The notes beneath the pieces were generated by a model. That model saw only the letters and a program-made list of their open reading frames with translations. It did not search any database and was not told the DNA's origin. The position numbers and the translations under genes were made by a program. A DNA stretch of 64,000 nucleotides from Staphylotrichum longicolle (taxonomy: Eukaryota; Ascomycota; Sordariomycetes; Sordariales; Chaetomiaceae), in NCBI GenBank assembly GCA_019096155.1, contig JAHCVI010000001.1, forward strand, positions 3,038,001-3,102,000, in the 5' to 3' direction. Of the stretch, positions 22,303-34,830 are shown piece after piece; the stretch's first letter is position 1, and the number at the start of each line of letters is the position of its first letter.

Positions 22303-24866
22303 ATGGCCGATGAAGGAAACAACCATTTACCAATTCGGACAACGACATTAACCTTACCGCTACGCCCGAGATTAGGCGGCCAGGAGGCCCAAGACGCAAT
22401 GGCCTCGACAGTCCAGACTGCAACCCCCCCAAGCTTGGTCTCTCCAGGCATCCAGGTCGAGTTCCATGGCGATCCCAATGCCAGACCGGCCCCGATCTAT
22501 CCCCAGTAGGTACATCTGTGCATGTACACCCGGTATGCACCCCTTGCCTGAGTCGTGAGTTGACGGTGCTTCGTCCAAGCTCGGCGCCTCCAGACGTCCA
22601 GAGCTTCCCCAGCCCCATGAGACACCACAGGAGGACACCCTCGGCCCACCGCGAGATCAAGGTACGCAACGGCGCACTTCCATATGGCTAAGATGTGCGC
22701 TCACACTGGGCAGGAAACCCTCAATGCTCGGTCCGAGTACACCAACGAGGACTCCGAGGGCGGCTCCCACCACCACATCAACCAGTATGCCATCGGGGAC
22801 GAGATTGGCCGGGGCTCATATGGCGCTGTCCACCTGGCCACGGACCAGTTTGGCAACGAATATGTAGGTCACGTCTCCCTCAGTGACACCACGGATATCT
22901 CACTGACCCCATTCAGGCTGTCAAGGCTTTCTCCAAGGCTCGGCTTCGAAAACGAGCCCAGTCCAACATTCTTCGCCAAGGCCCAAGACAGCTCGGCCGC
23001 TTCCCCCGCGCAGGGTTCGGCGCTCCCGATTCCCCCAGGACGGGCTACTCGGACCAGCGGGCTAAGGAGGCCAAGGATGCACTCTACCTTATCCGCGAGG
23101 AGGTTGCCATCATGAAGAAACTGAACCATCCTAACCTTGTTCAGCTGATAGAGGTCCTGGACGACCCTGAGGACGACACCCTGTATATGGTCTTGGAGAT
23201 GTGCAAGAAAGGTGTCGTGATGAAGGTTGGCCTCGGCGAAGCGGCGACACCCTACGACGAGGAGAAGTGCCGTTATTGGTTCCGCGATCTCATTCTCGGC
23301 ATCGAGTACCGTAAGTCTTTCTAGGTGCCCAAGGGGGGGGAAGGGCTGCTTAACTGACGTTCCCCAGTGCACTCGCAGGGTGTCGTCCACCGCGACATCA
23401 AGCCCGAGAACTTGTTGCTCACCGACGACGATGTCTTGAAGATTGTCGACTTTGGTGTGTCCGAGATGTTCGAAAAGTCGGACGACATGAGGACAGCCAA
23501 GTCGGCAGGCTCTCCAGCCTTCCTTCCCCCGGAGCTGTGTGTCGCCAAGCACGGAGATGTCTCCGGCAAGGCTGCCGACATCTGGTCCATGGGCGTGTCC
23601 CTGTATTGTCTACGTTACGGGAGGATCCCCTTCGAGAGAGAGGGCGTGCTGGAGATGTACGAGGCTATCAAAACCGAGACCCCCAAGTTGCCTTCTGGTG
23701 AAAACCCGGATTTTGTCGACTTGATGCAGGCTCTACTAGAAAAAGACCCAGAGAAGAGGATAACAATGGCGGAGTTAAGGGTAAGTGGGCTCAGATCATC
23801 GCACACGGGGCAGCCTGCTCAACCGCTTCCAGGAACACCCGTGGGTGACGAAAGGGGGTACAGACCCCTTGCTCAGCACCGAAGAGAACTGCTCCGATCC
23901 AGTCGATCCGCCCAACTCCCTCGAGCTGAACCACGCCTTCACCCGGAAGATGAGCCATTTGATCTGCGTCGTACGTCCCTCGTTTATCTGCTCAAACCTC
24001 GATCACCGTCACTAACGAACCCCCCTCAGATGAAAGCAATCCGCAAATTCAAGAGCCTCATCCCCCCGCGCACGCCCTCCCGTTCTAACGACCCCAAGCA
24101 CCTCGCGCCCCTCCTCGTTCCGCCCTCCCCAGCACCCGAAGAAAAAGCCTCCGCCGCCCAGTCCACCGCCGAGTTTGCCGCCCGCGTCCTGCGCGAGCGC
24201 CAGGAATTCCTCGCCAAAGGCGGCAGCAAAGCAAGCCTCGACCACCTCCTCCACGCTTCCGCCAACCCCACCACGACCTCCTCTTCTTCCCAGTTCTCCT
24301 CCTCCTCCTCCTCAAACCCTCATCACGAAGACCACCATCAGCCAACTCTCCTCCTGGGGATCGGTACAGGCGGAATCGATGACTTTTCCCACTCCCACTC
24401 TCACCCCCACGACCGCGACGACCACGACGGCGCCCCCGCGGCCGACATCGTCTCGGACTCCCCCACCGTCGTCGACTTTAACGTCTACGACCGCGCGTTT
24501 ACGGAGGAGGTGGAGAGGATCAAGCGGAGCACGAGCCGCAAGGGAGGTAGCGCCGGTGCCGGTGCTGGGTCAAGGGGGAAGGGGGGCGCCGTGGGGGAGA
24601 TTTACCAGACGCGGTTTAGTGAGCAGCGGAGTGGTAACAATGGTGACATTAATGGCGGTGGCGGTGGTACTACTGGGCTGTGGGGCATCGCGCGTGCCGG
24701 CGCCGGTTCTGGTGTCGGTGGTGTTGTTGGGCAGGAGAAGGGGGAGCAGAGGGCGGGGATGCGGTTTGCCGAGTTGGTGGCGAAGGCTATGGGGGGGGCT
24801 GGGGCTGGGGGTCCCGGCGGGAAGGAGAATAGGGGAGATGAGGCTGTTGGGGAGAAGCCGTGTTAG
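22303..24866 (+). CDS. Ser/Thr kinase of the CaMKK / SNF1-activating (Sak1, Ssp1) type
   Basis: Predicted upstream kinase that phosphorylates the activation loop of AMPK/Snf1 or CaM kinases. Seven exons: 22303-22505, 22580-22661, 22714-22863, 22917-23310, 23368-23780, 23833-23970, 24030-24866; about 738 aa. The kinase domain begins near residue 119 (EIGRGSYGAVHLA), with AVKAFSKARLRKRAQ and the Arg/Pro-rich insert typical of CaMKK before helix C. HRDIKPENLLL falls near residue 284 and DFGVSEMFE near 303; SAGSPAFLPPEL is the activation segment and EHPWV closes the domain. The C-terminal tail is Ser-, His- and Gly-rich. In-frame ATGs at 22273 and 22399 are alternative starts; I chose 22303 for its ATGG context. 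Substrate is inferred. Confidence 0.88.
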
Positions 24867-27800
24867 GGGTTGAGTGGGAGGTGGATGGATGGACGGATGG
24901 TTGAGGGAGCATGAGGACGGGCCATTGGGAGAGAGCGGCGGGCATTCCATGGAGTTTTAGAACCCCTGATCGCAACGGATGCCAGGTCATACGTTGGATG
25001 AAGCATAGGTAGATGTTGTTTGAACGCGATAGTGGAATGCTGACAAATTCGAAGATATCGAAGGAGAGAGGAAAGTCAAAGACGGAGCGGAGCGAGATTT
25101 GTGCTCGGGAATCTGTCCACCACTGTATCAAGGATTAAGTGAAGGCTCTCGAACACCAGAGGAGTATCTGAGTTCACAGTCGCAAAGGAGTGCGGAACGG
25201 AAGAATAATGAAGAAGAGCCGAGTCCGCTCGAAGTAATGTACATACTCCATCCATTGTCAATTCAGCCGGGCTGCCTGCCCCTTTTCAGACTCAACCAAA
25301 CCCTCTTGGCGCTGCCGCAAACTCCCCGTCTTAACACCGAATCTAACCAGGCGTACATTATTATATGCGATGTCATACAATTCATTCTCTCACTAACGTA
25401 TCGGAGACCCAATCTGGGAGACAGGTCGGAGGGCTGTACGTCTGTCTATCATAATCTCCGACACCAAGCAGACGTAATCGACACAACACATTTGGACCAG
25501 CTCAAATAGACAAACCGGACTCGGTAATTTTTGATCCATCCAACTCAAAGGGAAACCAGCTGATGGATTGACAACGGGGAGGGGTGCCTCGTGAGCAGCA
25601 TCATGATCAAGAAGAGCAGCAGCCCCGGGCTGAACTGCCGCTGCCATGCCGCTGCCATGCCATGCCCACGGCAAGTTTAGCGGTCACACCGCCCCTGAAC
25701 ACAAGAACAGGCGCCGAGCTTCGATGTGTACTCTGTGTGTCTCAACATGGGCAGATTTCGGCGGGCACACACACCCTTCTGGTGTTTGCACCTACAGAGC
25801 CGAGTCCGAAGAGGGCAGGTGAACTTGACTTACGCCACTCCGACGGGATCAAGAACCACCTCCCCTCATCGACCTGAAGGGCTGGAAATCACGGTGCTTT
25901 GCCCTTATCAAGATATGCCCGCAGTGTTCCAATGGAGTATGTACAAGGATATGAGCCTTACAGGTTCAAAGGCAGTGCCTTGCCCGCTCGGAATCCGCTG
26001 AGTGACCTGGCCATGGTGTGGTGTGATACGTCCCAGGATATATATGTCTTAGATCTCGAGTCCAGGCCTCAGCAGAGAAACAACGCCGGGCGGGCGGCCC
26101 GGAGAGTCGGGTCGAAAGTTGTCCGTCCCAATCGAGACAACACAAGAATAGAACAGTCCAGAAGCCCGGGGATATTGAGTTGATACCCGCGCTGAGACAA
26201 CAATAATGGTGGTGGCAATGTCGGCGCCAACGTGATACAACGCCCAGAACGCACTGCAGGCGGGTGACATACCCCCTGAGAGGGAACGTAGTGTTGGGAG
26301 CAAGACAGAGATTGTACCGCCTTCACCTCTAGGGGAGCAATGAGCCGCAATATTGGTAGCAAGAGCCGGAGCCAACTACGAGTTGCTCCTCAGACTAGGA
26401 CACGAGAGGACGCAGAACATGTCACTTGTGATTGGCAAGTTGGGTGTCTCTCTGGTGCCCGCCACGGCCTTGGCAAAAGCTTGTCTCGGTTGACGAGAAA
26501 GTTCTTGCTGCAAAGGGGGTGTCCAACCCGCAGGAGAGGTCAGAGGTCGGTACCTGAGCCCGAGGCCGGATGCTGATCCAGGTTGCCGCGGCGGGAGGCC
26601 AAGGCTGAAACGACTTGTGCGGCGCAACAAGGTGTCAATGTAATATGCCGTGTATGTAGGGAGGTGCAAGCTGCGAGCGCCGTGCATCCGTTGCGAGGGC
26701 TTGTCGTCGAGCTCTCAGCGAATATCTCGACCACGTGTGGGCAATATCCCGGATTCCCGTTGGTGCCCCCGAAAAACAGGGTCTGAGACAAGGGTCGGAG
26801 CTTCCCACTTCCCGCCGTGGCACCGTGGACGTCGTTTGTGCGCGGCGAGGTGTGCACACCGCAACCTGACGTCGTTGCTCCGGCGCGATCCTGGCGAGAC
26901 GGGGTCCCTCCTGTCGCTGAATACGTGGCAGGACAGTGCCTTTGCTGGCATGCTGGGAACCATGCTGGGATGCTTGCTGGCTGTATCCTCGAGATGGCAG
27001 GATTGCCTGGCCCCCGACTTCAAACTTTGCGAGCCAAGCTCAAGGCTGTGGTGAAACGACCGGCCATGGTCATCTGGCGGTCTCCAAGGCAGGGCAAGGT
27101 CATGGGGCGTCTTGGCTGAGGAAACGGAGGACAAAGGCTCGAGTTTGTGCCGAGAGCACAAACTGAAGGCGGGCGCCCTGCTCCGGGATCACGGCACTGG
27201 GCTTGAGAAGATCCCGGATATTGACTTGTTTACAAAACGCCGCCAAGCAGTCGGCGTTGGCTCCTCAACCAAGTCGGATATCGAGACGCGGTGGTGGGGA
27301 GCGGGAAAGGTTCCGAGGGCCGCATGTGTGCAACCACATGCAGTCCTTGGCAGTTTTCGAGGGTTCAGGAGCCCTCCTTACACAGGAACGTGACCAATGG
27401 TGACGTGCCGGGATCGTGTGGTGCTGACAATTGCTGAGTGGGTGTGGCATGGAACGAAAACGAAAACCAGTTGAGGTCGACAGGGCGATAGGGGCAAACT
27501 GGCTGGCAAGAATGACAGAAAAATGCCTCATAGACCTCATCAGAAAGTCGATCCAGTGGCCGGCGGTTTGCTGCACGACACTGACCATCATCTGCGGTGG
27601 TGTGGAAGCAGGCCCTGCCGTAGCGTGCAATCTTGAGCTCCGTCTCCATCAAAGGAGCTCTGACACTCTAGCTGGGGAGCGCCACGAGCACGCATGCTGC
27701 ATTGCTGCGTATGCAATGCAATCTGCAGCAAGGATATGTTGGGACGAGGGCACGGGGAACGGGGAACGGGAACGGGGACAGCAGCGTTGTGCTCAGAAGG

Positions 27801-30559
27801 GGAAGTGACCTGAAGTTCCCCGTTCGGTACCTAGCACCGGTGGAGTCGACCACCGCAGAACGGTGGTTTGGCGGTCAGCTTGTCAGCCGGCTGTAACAAG
27901 CCGTCCACGGCTGAACTTGTACAGAGATCCTCGGCGACATGTTTACAGACGTGTGCTTTGTTGAGATGGGCGCGCCGGAGCTGTGGCAAGGACAGGTGCA
28001 GAAATAAAATCTCACCGCTCTCATGGCGCCGGGGCATCACGGGTTTCCTCGGCGCAATCCTCCGTTGACGTTCGGCTGACCCCCGCATCAACAGCCGGGA
28101 GGCCGCCAACGCCGGGACCGGGACAGATCGCAGAATGGAGCCGGTGGAAACAAGCCTGCGGCCAAGACCGGCGGTCGGATCTGGAGTGGCTCAGAGTGGA
28201 TACAAACTGGGGGCAATCCCACGCGCCAGGACGTTGCTCTGCCAAGAGCGACTAAGAATACCTACACAGGACTGCGCAAGACATGCGACGGCCGTGTTAT
28301 GCGGTCGTGGTGGATTCCATGTGTTGTCGTTGATGGATGCCTCGGCGGTGGGACCAGTCTGAGTGAGGACTGGCGTTTTCCATGTTGTATCGAGATGGAG
28401 GAAGTGCCCGATCGTCTCCATTTGTCATACGGGGGGCACATACTTGTAGGGCACCGCAGGCGAGGGTGGGGAGACACTACAGTCCGTTGCATTTCGTTGC
28501 CGAGTGCGTGCGGGCCTTGGGTAGGTCTGGAGGGAGCACCGAGTGTGGTAGATGGCGACTCCAGAAATTTATCAAATATCGAAAGAAAAATAGAAAACGC
28601 TCGAGAGCGTCTTGGTCTCGGAAGTGCCGCCCAAATCCGATGCAACAACCGCAAGCCACTGCCAGCTCGGCGGGGCGGTGGCAGCTGGCTGCGAGACAAA
28701 CGACGGGAGGTCCTCAGGGCCCAGAACGTTCTTGCCCTCCCTGCCCTGAGACGCTCGGCCAGAGCAACCGCATGCAGCATTCTTCCAGTGGGATTGCATC
28801 CTCTGGCCCTCGCTGCCTCCTTCTCCAAACAGCTTGAGCTCGAAGCCGTGGGCTGCAGCAAGCCATGGAAGGTGCTGCAGGTCACCAAATCGGCCGGACG
28901 AACCCAGCAGCACCTAGCACCCAGCCTGCATCCAATGTTCTTGATGTTTACAGGGTACGGCAGGTACCACAATATCGAAACCGAAGCGACTAATACTCCG
29001 TACCTCGACGTTACCGTTTCAGACACCCGGCCCCAAGTTCCCAAGCACACCAGGCCGCGCTAATAAAACCCAGGCTTCTGGAGCCGACGTCGTCTCCGTC
29101 GCCTGAGCAGGTTAGAGACAAACTGCAAGCCGGGCAGTCTTTCTCCGACCGATCGGCCGCCCATCATCCCATTACATAAAGCCCTTTGGGGGCATGTTGC
29201 GTACTTGTGTCCAAGCCGGCGTTGTTAATAATACCCAGCCGTTTTCCGCCACTCGCAGTCCCGTTGACTGCCCGTTTCCTTGTTTCTGGCCTTGCTGGTA
29301 CTTGTACTCTGGCCCTCCAATTCCTCGAAGCGCTGACGTCTCGCCAACCTCATCCATCAACTAGCCTTGCCTACTCCCTTTGTGTGCACCCCCCAGCACA
29401 GGCCCCCGAGGGCGGCTGTCTGGTTTGCGGTCTCGAGTGCGGTCGTCCCTGTCCTGGGCCAACGGCTAGCGCCCAGTCAGTCCCATCAAGTGCCATTCCA
29501 GTTGCACCGACACTTCCCCTCCACCTCAGTGTTCGGGGCACCCGCCATTGGCGATTTGAGGTACCAGTCCAGTTGCACCAAACGTGTGAGGCGGTGCGCG
29601 GTGCTGCCGCTCAAAGACTGGGTCTCCCCACCGCCATCTTCGTCATCCTCCCCGTTGCGATCAGCAGACGGATTTTGCCTCCGGTCGCCTCATGCTGTGG
29701 CCCAGCACTGTGCAGGCAAGAACGCTTCACATTCGCGACCTGGTCCTACCGTAAACCACAAGTCAGCAGCAGCTCAAGCCGATCAAGCACTGCAAGGCTC
29801 ACAGCAACCTGTCCTGAATCTGAAAATAACACCCGCCCTTTTCGGAACATTTCACTTCTTCTTCCACCATGCCGAACCTCATCCGCCTGACCAAGCAGTC
29901 ATCTGCCCTGAGCTGTCGCAACTAACAGCTGCTGGAACCCTCTATTTGCATCTCGCCCCTCCCGGTCGCATCAGCCCCGTCTGTCCTCACAACGAATTTT
30001 CGGCCGCTGCTGCGTTTGCAGGGAACCAAGACCGAGAATATTACCTAACCTTACCTAAGGGGAACGCTGAAGAAGAAGGGGAACAACTTCGATCCGCCGT
30101 CCATCCACATCTGCCTTTGAGCTTTCCACACCACGCCAGCTCCACTCCCTTCAACCCCACTTGGCTCACCCCTCGACGTCCGGATTTTCTCGCGCCTGGA
30201 ACTTCGAGGCCTTTTTTGCGACTTTTTTCTTCTTTTCTGCAGAGAGAACCGAGCATCTCGTCAGCGCAACTACCGCCGTTTTGTGGTCGGCTCCGGCGAC
30301 GACACCCGGGCTTTGCCCACTCACCCCCAGGCGTTCCTCGCCGCCAAGCTCGCTGTCGCTTGCATAAGCGCAGTGACTTAAACAGCACACGACTCGCTGC
30401 AGTGCACCGCCCACCTGCGCCCACCCGCCCTGACCAACCCTTGCTTGCATCAACGTCATTCCCGGACCTTGAGCTTTCGGCAACAACGCCAGCAAACTGC
30501 TCTTGGATCTCCTTGCTACCACCACGCAAATCTGCATTACAAACCATCCACCGCCCATC
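24867..30559. other. Largest gene-free interval (5.7 kb) before the HAL4-type kinase
   Basis: I find no recognisable protein gene, transposon or RNA gene. The right third (after about 29100) is CT- and Pro-codon-rich and is probably promoter plus leader of the HAL4-type kinase. It contains the 15-mer shared with 9932-9946 at 30042-30056. A segment at 28262-29063 is open on both strands for about 260 codons but has no family resemblance. The middle (25000-28000) is mixed-composition DNA with many stops. Confidence 0.5.
30042..30056. promoter_or_regulatory. 15-nt motif TACCTAACCTTACCT, exact copy of 9932-9946
   Basis: Lies 504 nt before the HAL4-type start codon. The same 15-mer occurs at 9932-9946, and its core ACCTTACCT occurs again at 44250-44258 between the zinc-finger gene and EST1. 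All three copies are intergenic. Confidence 0.4.
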
Positions 30560-32089
30560 ATGGCAGCAAACTCCGGCGCCTCTGTGGCATCCGCCTCGTC
30601 GCCCCGCTCGTCGCAGCCTCCGTCGATCAAGTCGGTCGAGGCCCCCTCCCGGTCGCCAAAACTGAACGGCTTAAACGGCCTTCCCGTCGTCCCGGCTGGC
30701 GCCGTCGAACAGTCGCACACGCCAAAACCGGCCGAGAAGGGGTCCATGAAGGACCGGTTGACCCGCATGTTCTCGACCCGGGACGCATCCCAACGTTCCC
30801 TTCCCGCCGTATCCTCTGATGCGAACGGCGCCGCCGCCGTCCCGGCCAAGAAGCTCCAGGACGTGACCCCGAGCACGGCGTCGCCGCCCCCCACCAAGAT
30901 GGCAAGTACCAGGGAGGTGTCTCTCCGCTTTGTGGTCGCTCCGGAACTTCAGGGCGGCCACGAACACCACCTCAAGTCCAGCCGCCGGCAGGAGAAGCTC
31001 ACAGACATGATCAAGAACTTCCTCGGCAGAAAACCAGAACAGGCGCCCGAGAATGACCTCTCGTTGGTGTCCAACTGGGTGGACAACCTGAGGCAGGAGA
31101 AGGACGGCGTTTCCCCGGACAAGAAGGTGGCGACGAACTCATCGGCCACCCTGGCTGAGAAGTACGGCAAGTGCCAGGAAATCGTGGGCCGGGGTGCGTT
31201 TGGTATCGTGAGGATATCGCACAAGAAGCTGGACAACGGCCTGGGCGAGAAGCTCTACGCCGTCAAGGAGTTCCGTCGCCGGCCCGAGGAAACCGAGAAG
31301 AAGTACAGCAAGCGGCTGACGGCCGAGTTCTGCATCTCGTCGTCGCTCCGCCACCCCAACGTCATCCACACTCTCGACCTGGTCAAGGACTCGAAGGGCG
31401 ACTACTGCGAGGTGATGGAGTACTGCGCGGGTGGCGACCTGTACACTCTTGTCCTGTCAGCTGGCAAGCTCGAGGTGCAGGAGGCCGACTGCTTCTTCAA
31501 GCAGATGATGCGCGGCGTCGAGTACATGCACGAGATGGGCGTGGCCCACCGTGACCTGAAGCCCGAGAACCTGCTTCTGACGACTCACGGCGCCCTCAAG
31601 ATCACCGACTTTGGCAATGGCGAATGCTTCCGGATGGCTTGGGAAAACGACGCGCACATGGTGTCGGGCCTGTGTGGCTCGGCGCCCTACATCGCGCCGG
31701 AAGAGTACACCGCCAAGGAGTTTGACGCTCGCGCCGTCGACGTGTGGGCCTGCGGTGTCATTTACATGGCGATGCGGACCGGCCGTCATCTCTGGCGCCT
31801 CGCCCGCAAGGACGAGGACGAGTTCTATACGCGTTACCTCGAGGGGCGTCGGGACGAAGAGGGCTACGCCCCGATCGAGGCGCTGCACAGGGTAAGTGTC
31901 TCGGACAAACAAGAGATCGACGGGAGATCTGTGACGGTATTAACCCATGACACTCAGGCTCGCTGTAGAAACGTGATCTACTCCATCCTAGACCCCAACC
32001 CGACGCGGAGAATCACCGCCTCTCAAGTGCTCAAGTCCGAGTGGGGGCGCGAGATACAACTCTGCAAGGCCGGCGAAGAGGGCCTCTAA
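30560..32089 (+). CDS. hal4: HAL4/SAT4-type Ser/Thr protein kinase
   Basis: Fungal kinase family that in yeasts stabilises plasma-membrane transporters and tunes potassium/cation homeostasis. Exons 30560-31891 and 31958-32089; 487 aa. The N-terminal 200 residues are Ser/Pro-rich (KGSMKDRLTRMFSTRD). The kinase domain starts near residue 200 with EIVGRGAFGIVRI, then YAVKEFRRRPEE, AHRDLKPENLLL near 329, ITDFGNGECFRM near 350 and CGSAPYIAPEEY. The domain closes with ILDPNPTRRITASQVL. The start is the first ATG in this frame, in context CATCATGG. The 66-nt intron is a multiple of three and has no stop, so its retention would insert 22 residues in the C-lobe. Confidence 0.92.
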   Translation: MAANSGASVASASSPRSSQPPSIKSVEAPSRSPKLNGLNGLPVVPAGAVEQSHTPKPAEKGSMKDRLTRMFSTRDASQRSLPAVSSDANGAAAVPAKKLQDVTPSTASPPPTKMASTREVSLRFVVAPELQGGHEHHLKSSRRQEKLTDMIKNFLGRKPEQAPENDLSLVSNWVDNLRQEKDGVSPDKKVATNSSATLAEKYGKCQEIVGRGAFGIVRISHKKLDNGLGEKLYAVKEFRRRPEETEKKYSKRLTAEFCISSSLRHPNVIHTLDLVKDSKGDYCEVMEYCAGGDLYTLVLSAGKLEVQEADCFFKQMMRGVEYMHEMGVAHRDLKPENLLLTTHGALKITDFGNGECFRMAWENDAHMVSGLCGSAPYIAPEEYTAKEFDARAVDVWACGVIYMAMRTGRHLWRLARKDEDEFYTRYLEGRRDEEGYAPIEALHRVSVSDKQEIDGRSVTVLTHDTQARCRNVIYSILDPNPTRRITASQVLKSEWGREIQLCKAGEEGL

Positions 32090-34830
32090 CATATGCTCCG
32101 CCAGGCAGACGGCGGATGTGACCTCTGAAAAAGGAAACATCCCTCCTGTCCGGCGGAACATGTCGTGATCTCATGTTGTTGAACCGTTACAACCACACAC
32201 CACACTATTGACCCCGAAAACCCCCCCCTCGCCCAGCACCTTCAACGGTTAGCTGGCCACTCGTACTCAAGTTCCATCTCTCGGATGATGATGCCCTCAC
32301 GATATCCCCCCCACCCAAAACACCACTACGCATGGCACATGGCAGAGGCGACGATGGCTTATCACGTATCACGACACGGAATGCCTCGGCTAGGGGCCAG
32401 CATTGGAGTTTGGAGTTGATCATTTCCCCCTTTTTGGGCGTCTTCTGTCTCTTTATCTCTTGTTTTATATTCGCACCTTTGGTTCTCCTTGGGAAGGCGG
32501 GAGGCAATCTTCCCTTTTATCGCTTGGGCGGCCCGGAATAAACCTCTTTAAAGCATCAAAGCGTTCCTTGCCCGGCGGTCAGACCATCACTATACAGTCA
32601 GTCTGGTCAAATCAATCTTGGTTCGGCAGGATGGGCTGGGTGGACTCGTTGGGTGGGAGGCTTTTTGTTCACTTCACTGGCAGCAGATGTTTGCCTTTTC
32701 TCCTTGCTAAATAAACTTCATTTTCTGCGCTTCTTCGCATTTGCGCATCTCTCTGTCTGGCTTTCGACGGCACATGGCGTGGCTAGTTGGCCTGGGACCC
32801 CCACCCCGTACCGTGCACATTTCCCGCGTCCACATGCGCTTTTTTTTGATGCTTTTGTGTTCATATAGACTTGATTTGGACATGACATGAGGACGACGCT
32901 TCGCTTGGACCCCGGGCACGGATCGCCTGACGTGGTTGTATCTGTCCCGGGGCTGAACTGAGATGTCGTTATGACGAATACATCTAATATACAATCGCCA
33001 CCGTCATCTTGAGTTCTGACGGAGAGTAAAGTTTGAAAGAAGAAGAGCACGGGCAGCAAGTGAGGTGTTGTGCGTAATTACCTGGGAGCCAACGCTCTCC
33101 ACGAGCACCACCGAGACTTCAGGTTGCAAACCCAAAACTGGACACCGCGCTTAGTGGTATTAGACAACGATGGTAGCGTCCCTATCTCAAGGCCAAGCAT
33201 TGAGCTTTTCCAACAGGCTTCATTCACTGGGTGCGGCATGTTGTCAACAGGCGTAGATGAAGAGAGTCCAGATCAGATACTTCATGTTCACTTCGTCAAT
33301 GATACTATCTGGCTGAACATATCAGCAACTATCCCGTGCTGTCTTCTATGATGAACGACACAAAGCCATGCAGTTGATGTTGCTGAATAACTCGCTGGTC
33401 TCAGGCGTCAGCAGGTGGCTTGTAGTGAGTCTCGTTGTTCTGTTCCCAAACTCAAGCCCCTGAATCCTTGTCAACAACATCTCACACATGCCCGATTTGC
33501 TCAAGACGCGCAACATATGACCAGGCGTCAACCGGGACGCAAATTTGCCCTGCAGCACTGCACTCAGAACCTTGGGACCAGCCAGGTGGGCATATCCAAA
33601 CATGCATCCTATGCAAAAGACCTGGTGTTTCAACAAAGCAAGAGATATATATCTGTATACGTACTGGCACAACTACAGGGAACCGCAGCCCATCACCCTT
33701 CTTCCCCCCCACGATAAAATCCACAAAGCTCTCCACGCTTTTGAACAACTAAATCCCGTCCCCAACCAAGGCAAGCACTTCCGCGAGGACTGGTCTCTCC
33801 GCCCCATTCAGCAGGACTCATCCCACCACAAGAACCAAGAAGAAAACACCAAAGCCGAAACATCATTATATATATGCTCCCCAGTTCCACATTTCACCCC
33901 TCCCTATCCAACGGCCGCCAAACTGTCCGCACGAAAGCCTAGTGATAGACAAGCCCAGCCATCGTACCTAGCAAACCCGCCCGAGACACCGCGTTCGAAC
34001 CGCACCGTGCCGTACCGCACCGCCCAGATCACAAACTTAGGACCCAAAAAGACCAAACGGAGACAGGACCTACGGACTCCCACCCACCCTGACGATACAT
34101 TCCCCAACCATTCTCACTTTTCAGCTCCACTTTCACACCAGGAGAGACAACCTTGCATAGGTACTGAGACTTTGTGTGTTGTGCGTGTAGTGTGTGTGTT
34201 GGCATGCGTGCGTGTGGGAGGGGGATATACAAACAACATCTCAAGAATAACATCCCCCTACAAAGTACAACCCAACGTGGAAAATGTGTGAAATGTGAAC
34301 TGAGAGAAGGGATCAAAAATACCAATAATCAAGATATCAACAAAGTAAAAAAAAAGAGCAACAACCCCAACCCCTCTGCCAACCCCTAAAACACAGATAC
34401 AAAAGATAAAAGAGACAATCCAGTGCCCATTTGACGCCGCCAACCCCCCACCACCATCCTGCCATCACAAGCCTGTACGTACCATACATACCATACCATA
34501 AAAGACACTCGAATTCAACAACATATTCCGAACCACCACAGCTTAGCCTTCCTTCTCTTCTCTTCCCCCCCCTTCTCTCTCACACACACAATCTCGACTT
34601 CCACCATCCATCCCCGGGCACATTCACATCCAATATCTTCCTTCCCGCTTCTCCCCCCCTCTCTCTCGGCAAATCCCCGAACCAGACCTCAGCCCGTCCC
34701 TCCCCGCCACGGTAGATACATCCCACCCAAAACATCGGTCCTCAAAATAAACCCTCCCCAAATAACCCCCCCACAAACAACCAAAACCATCTCAAGAAAT
34801 GAACCAGATACAAGCAAACAACAAAAAGGA
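32090..34830. other. Convergent 3' interval between the HAL4-type kinase and the His-rich protein gene
   Basis: About 2.7 kb with no recognisable gene. AATAAA motifs occur at 32537-32542 and 32710-32715 downstream of the kinase. The right part (34250-34830) is AC-rich and T-poor on the plus strand, probably the 3' UTR of the minus-strand gene. Confidence 0.5.

Noticed and set aside
29367..30665. Plus-strand open frame of about 430 codons overlapping the HAL4-type start
   Set aside because: It begins without an ATG, is Pro/Ser/Arg-rich as expected for CT-rich leader DNA, and no homology is recognisable.
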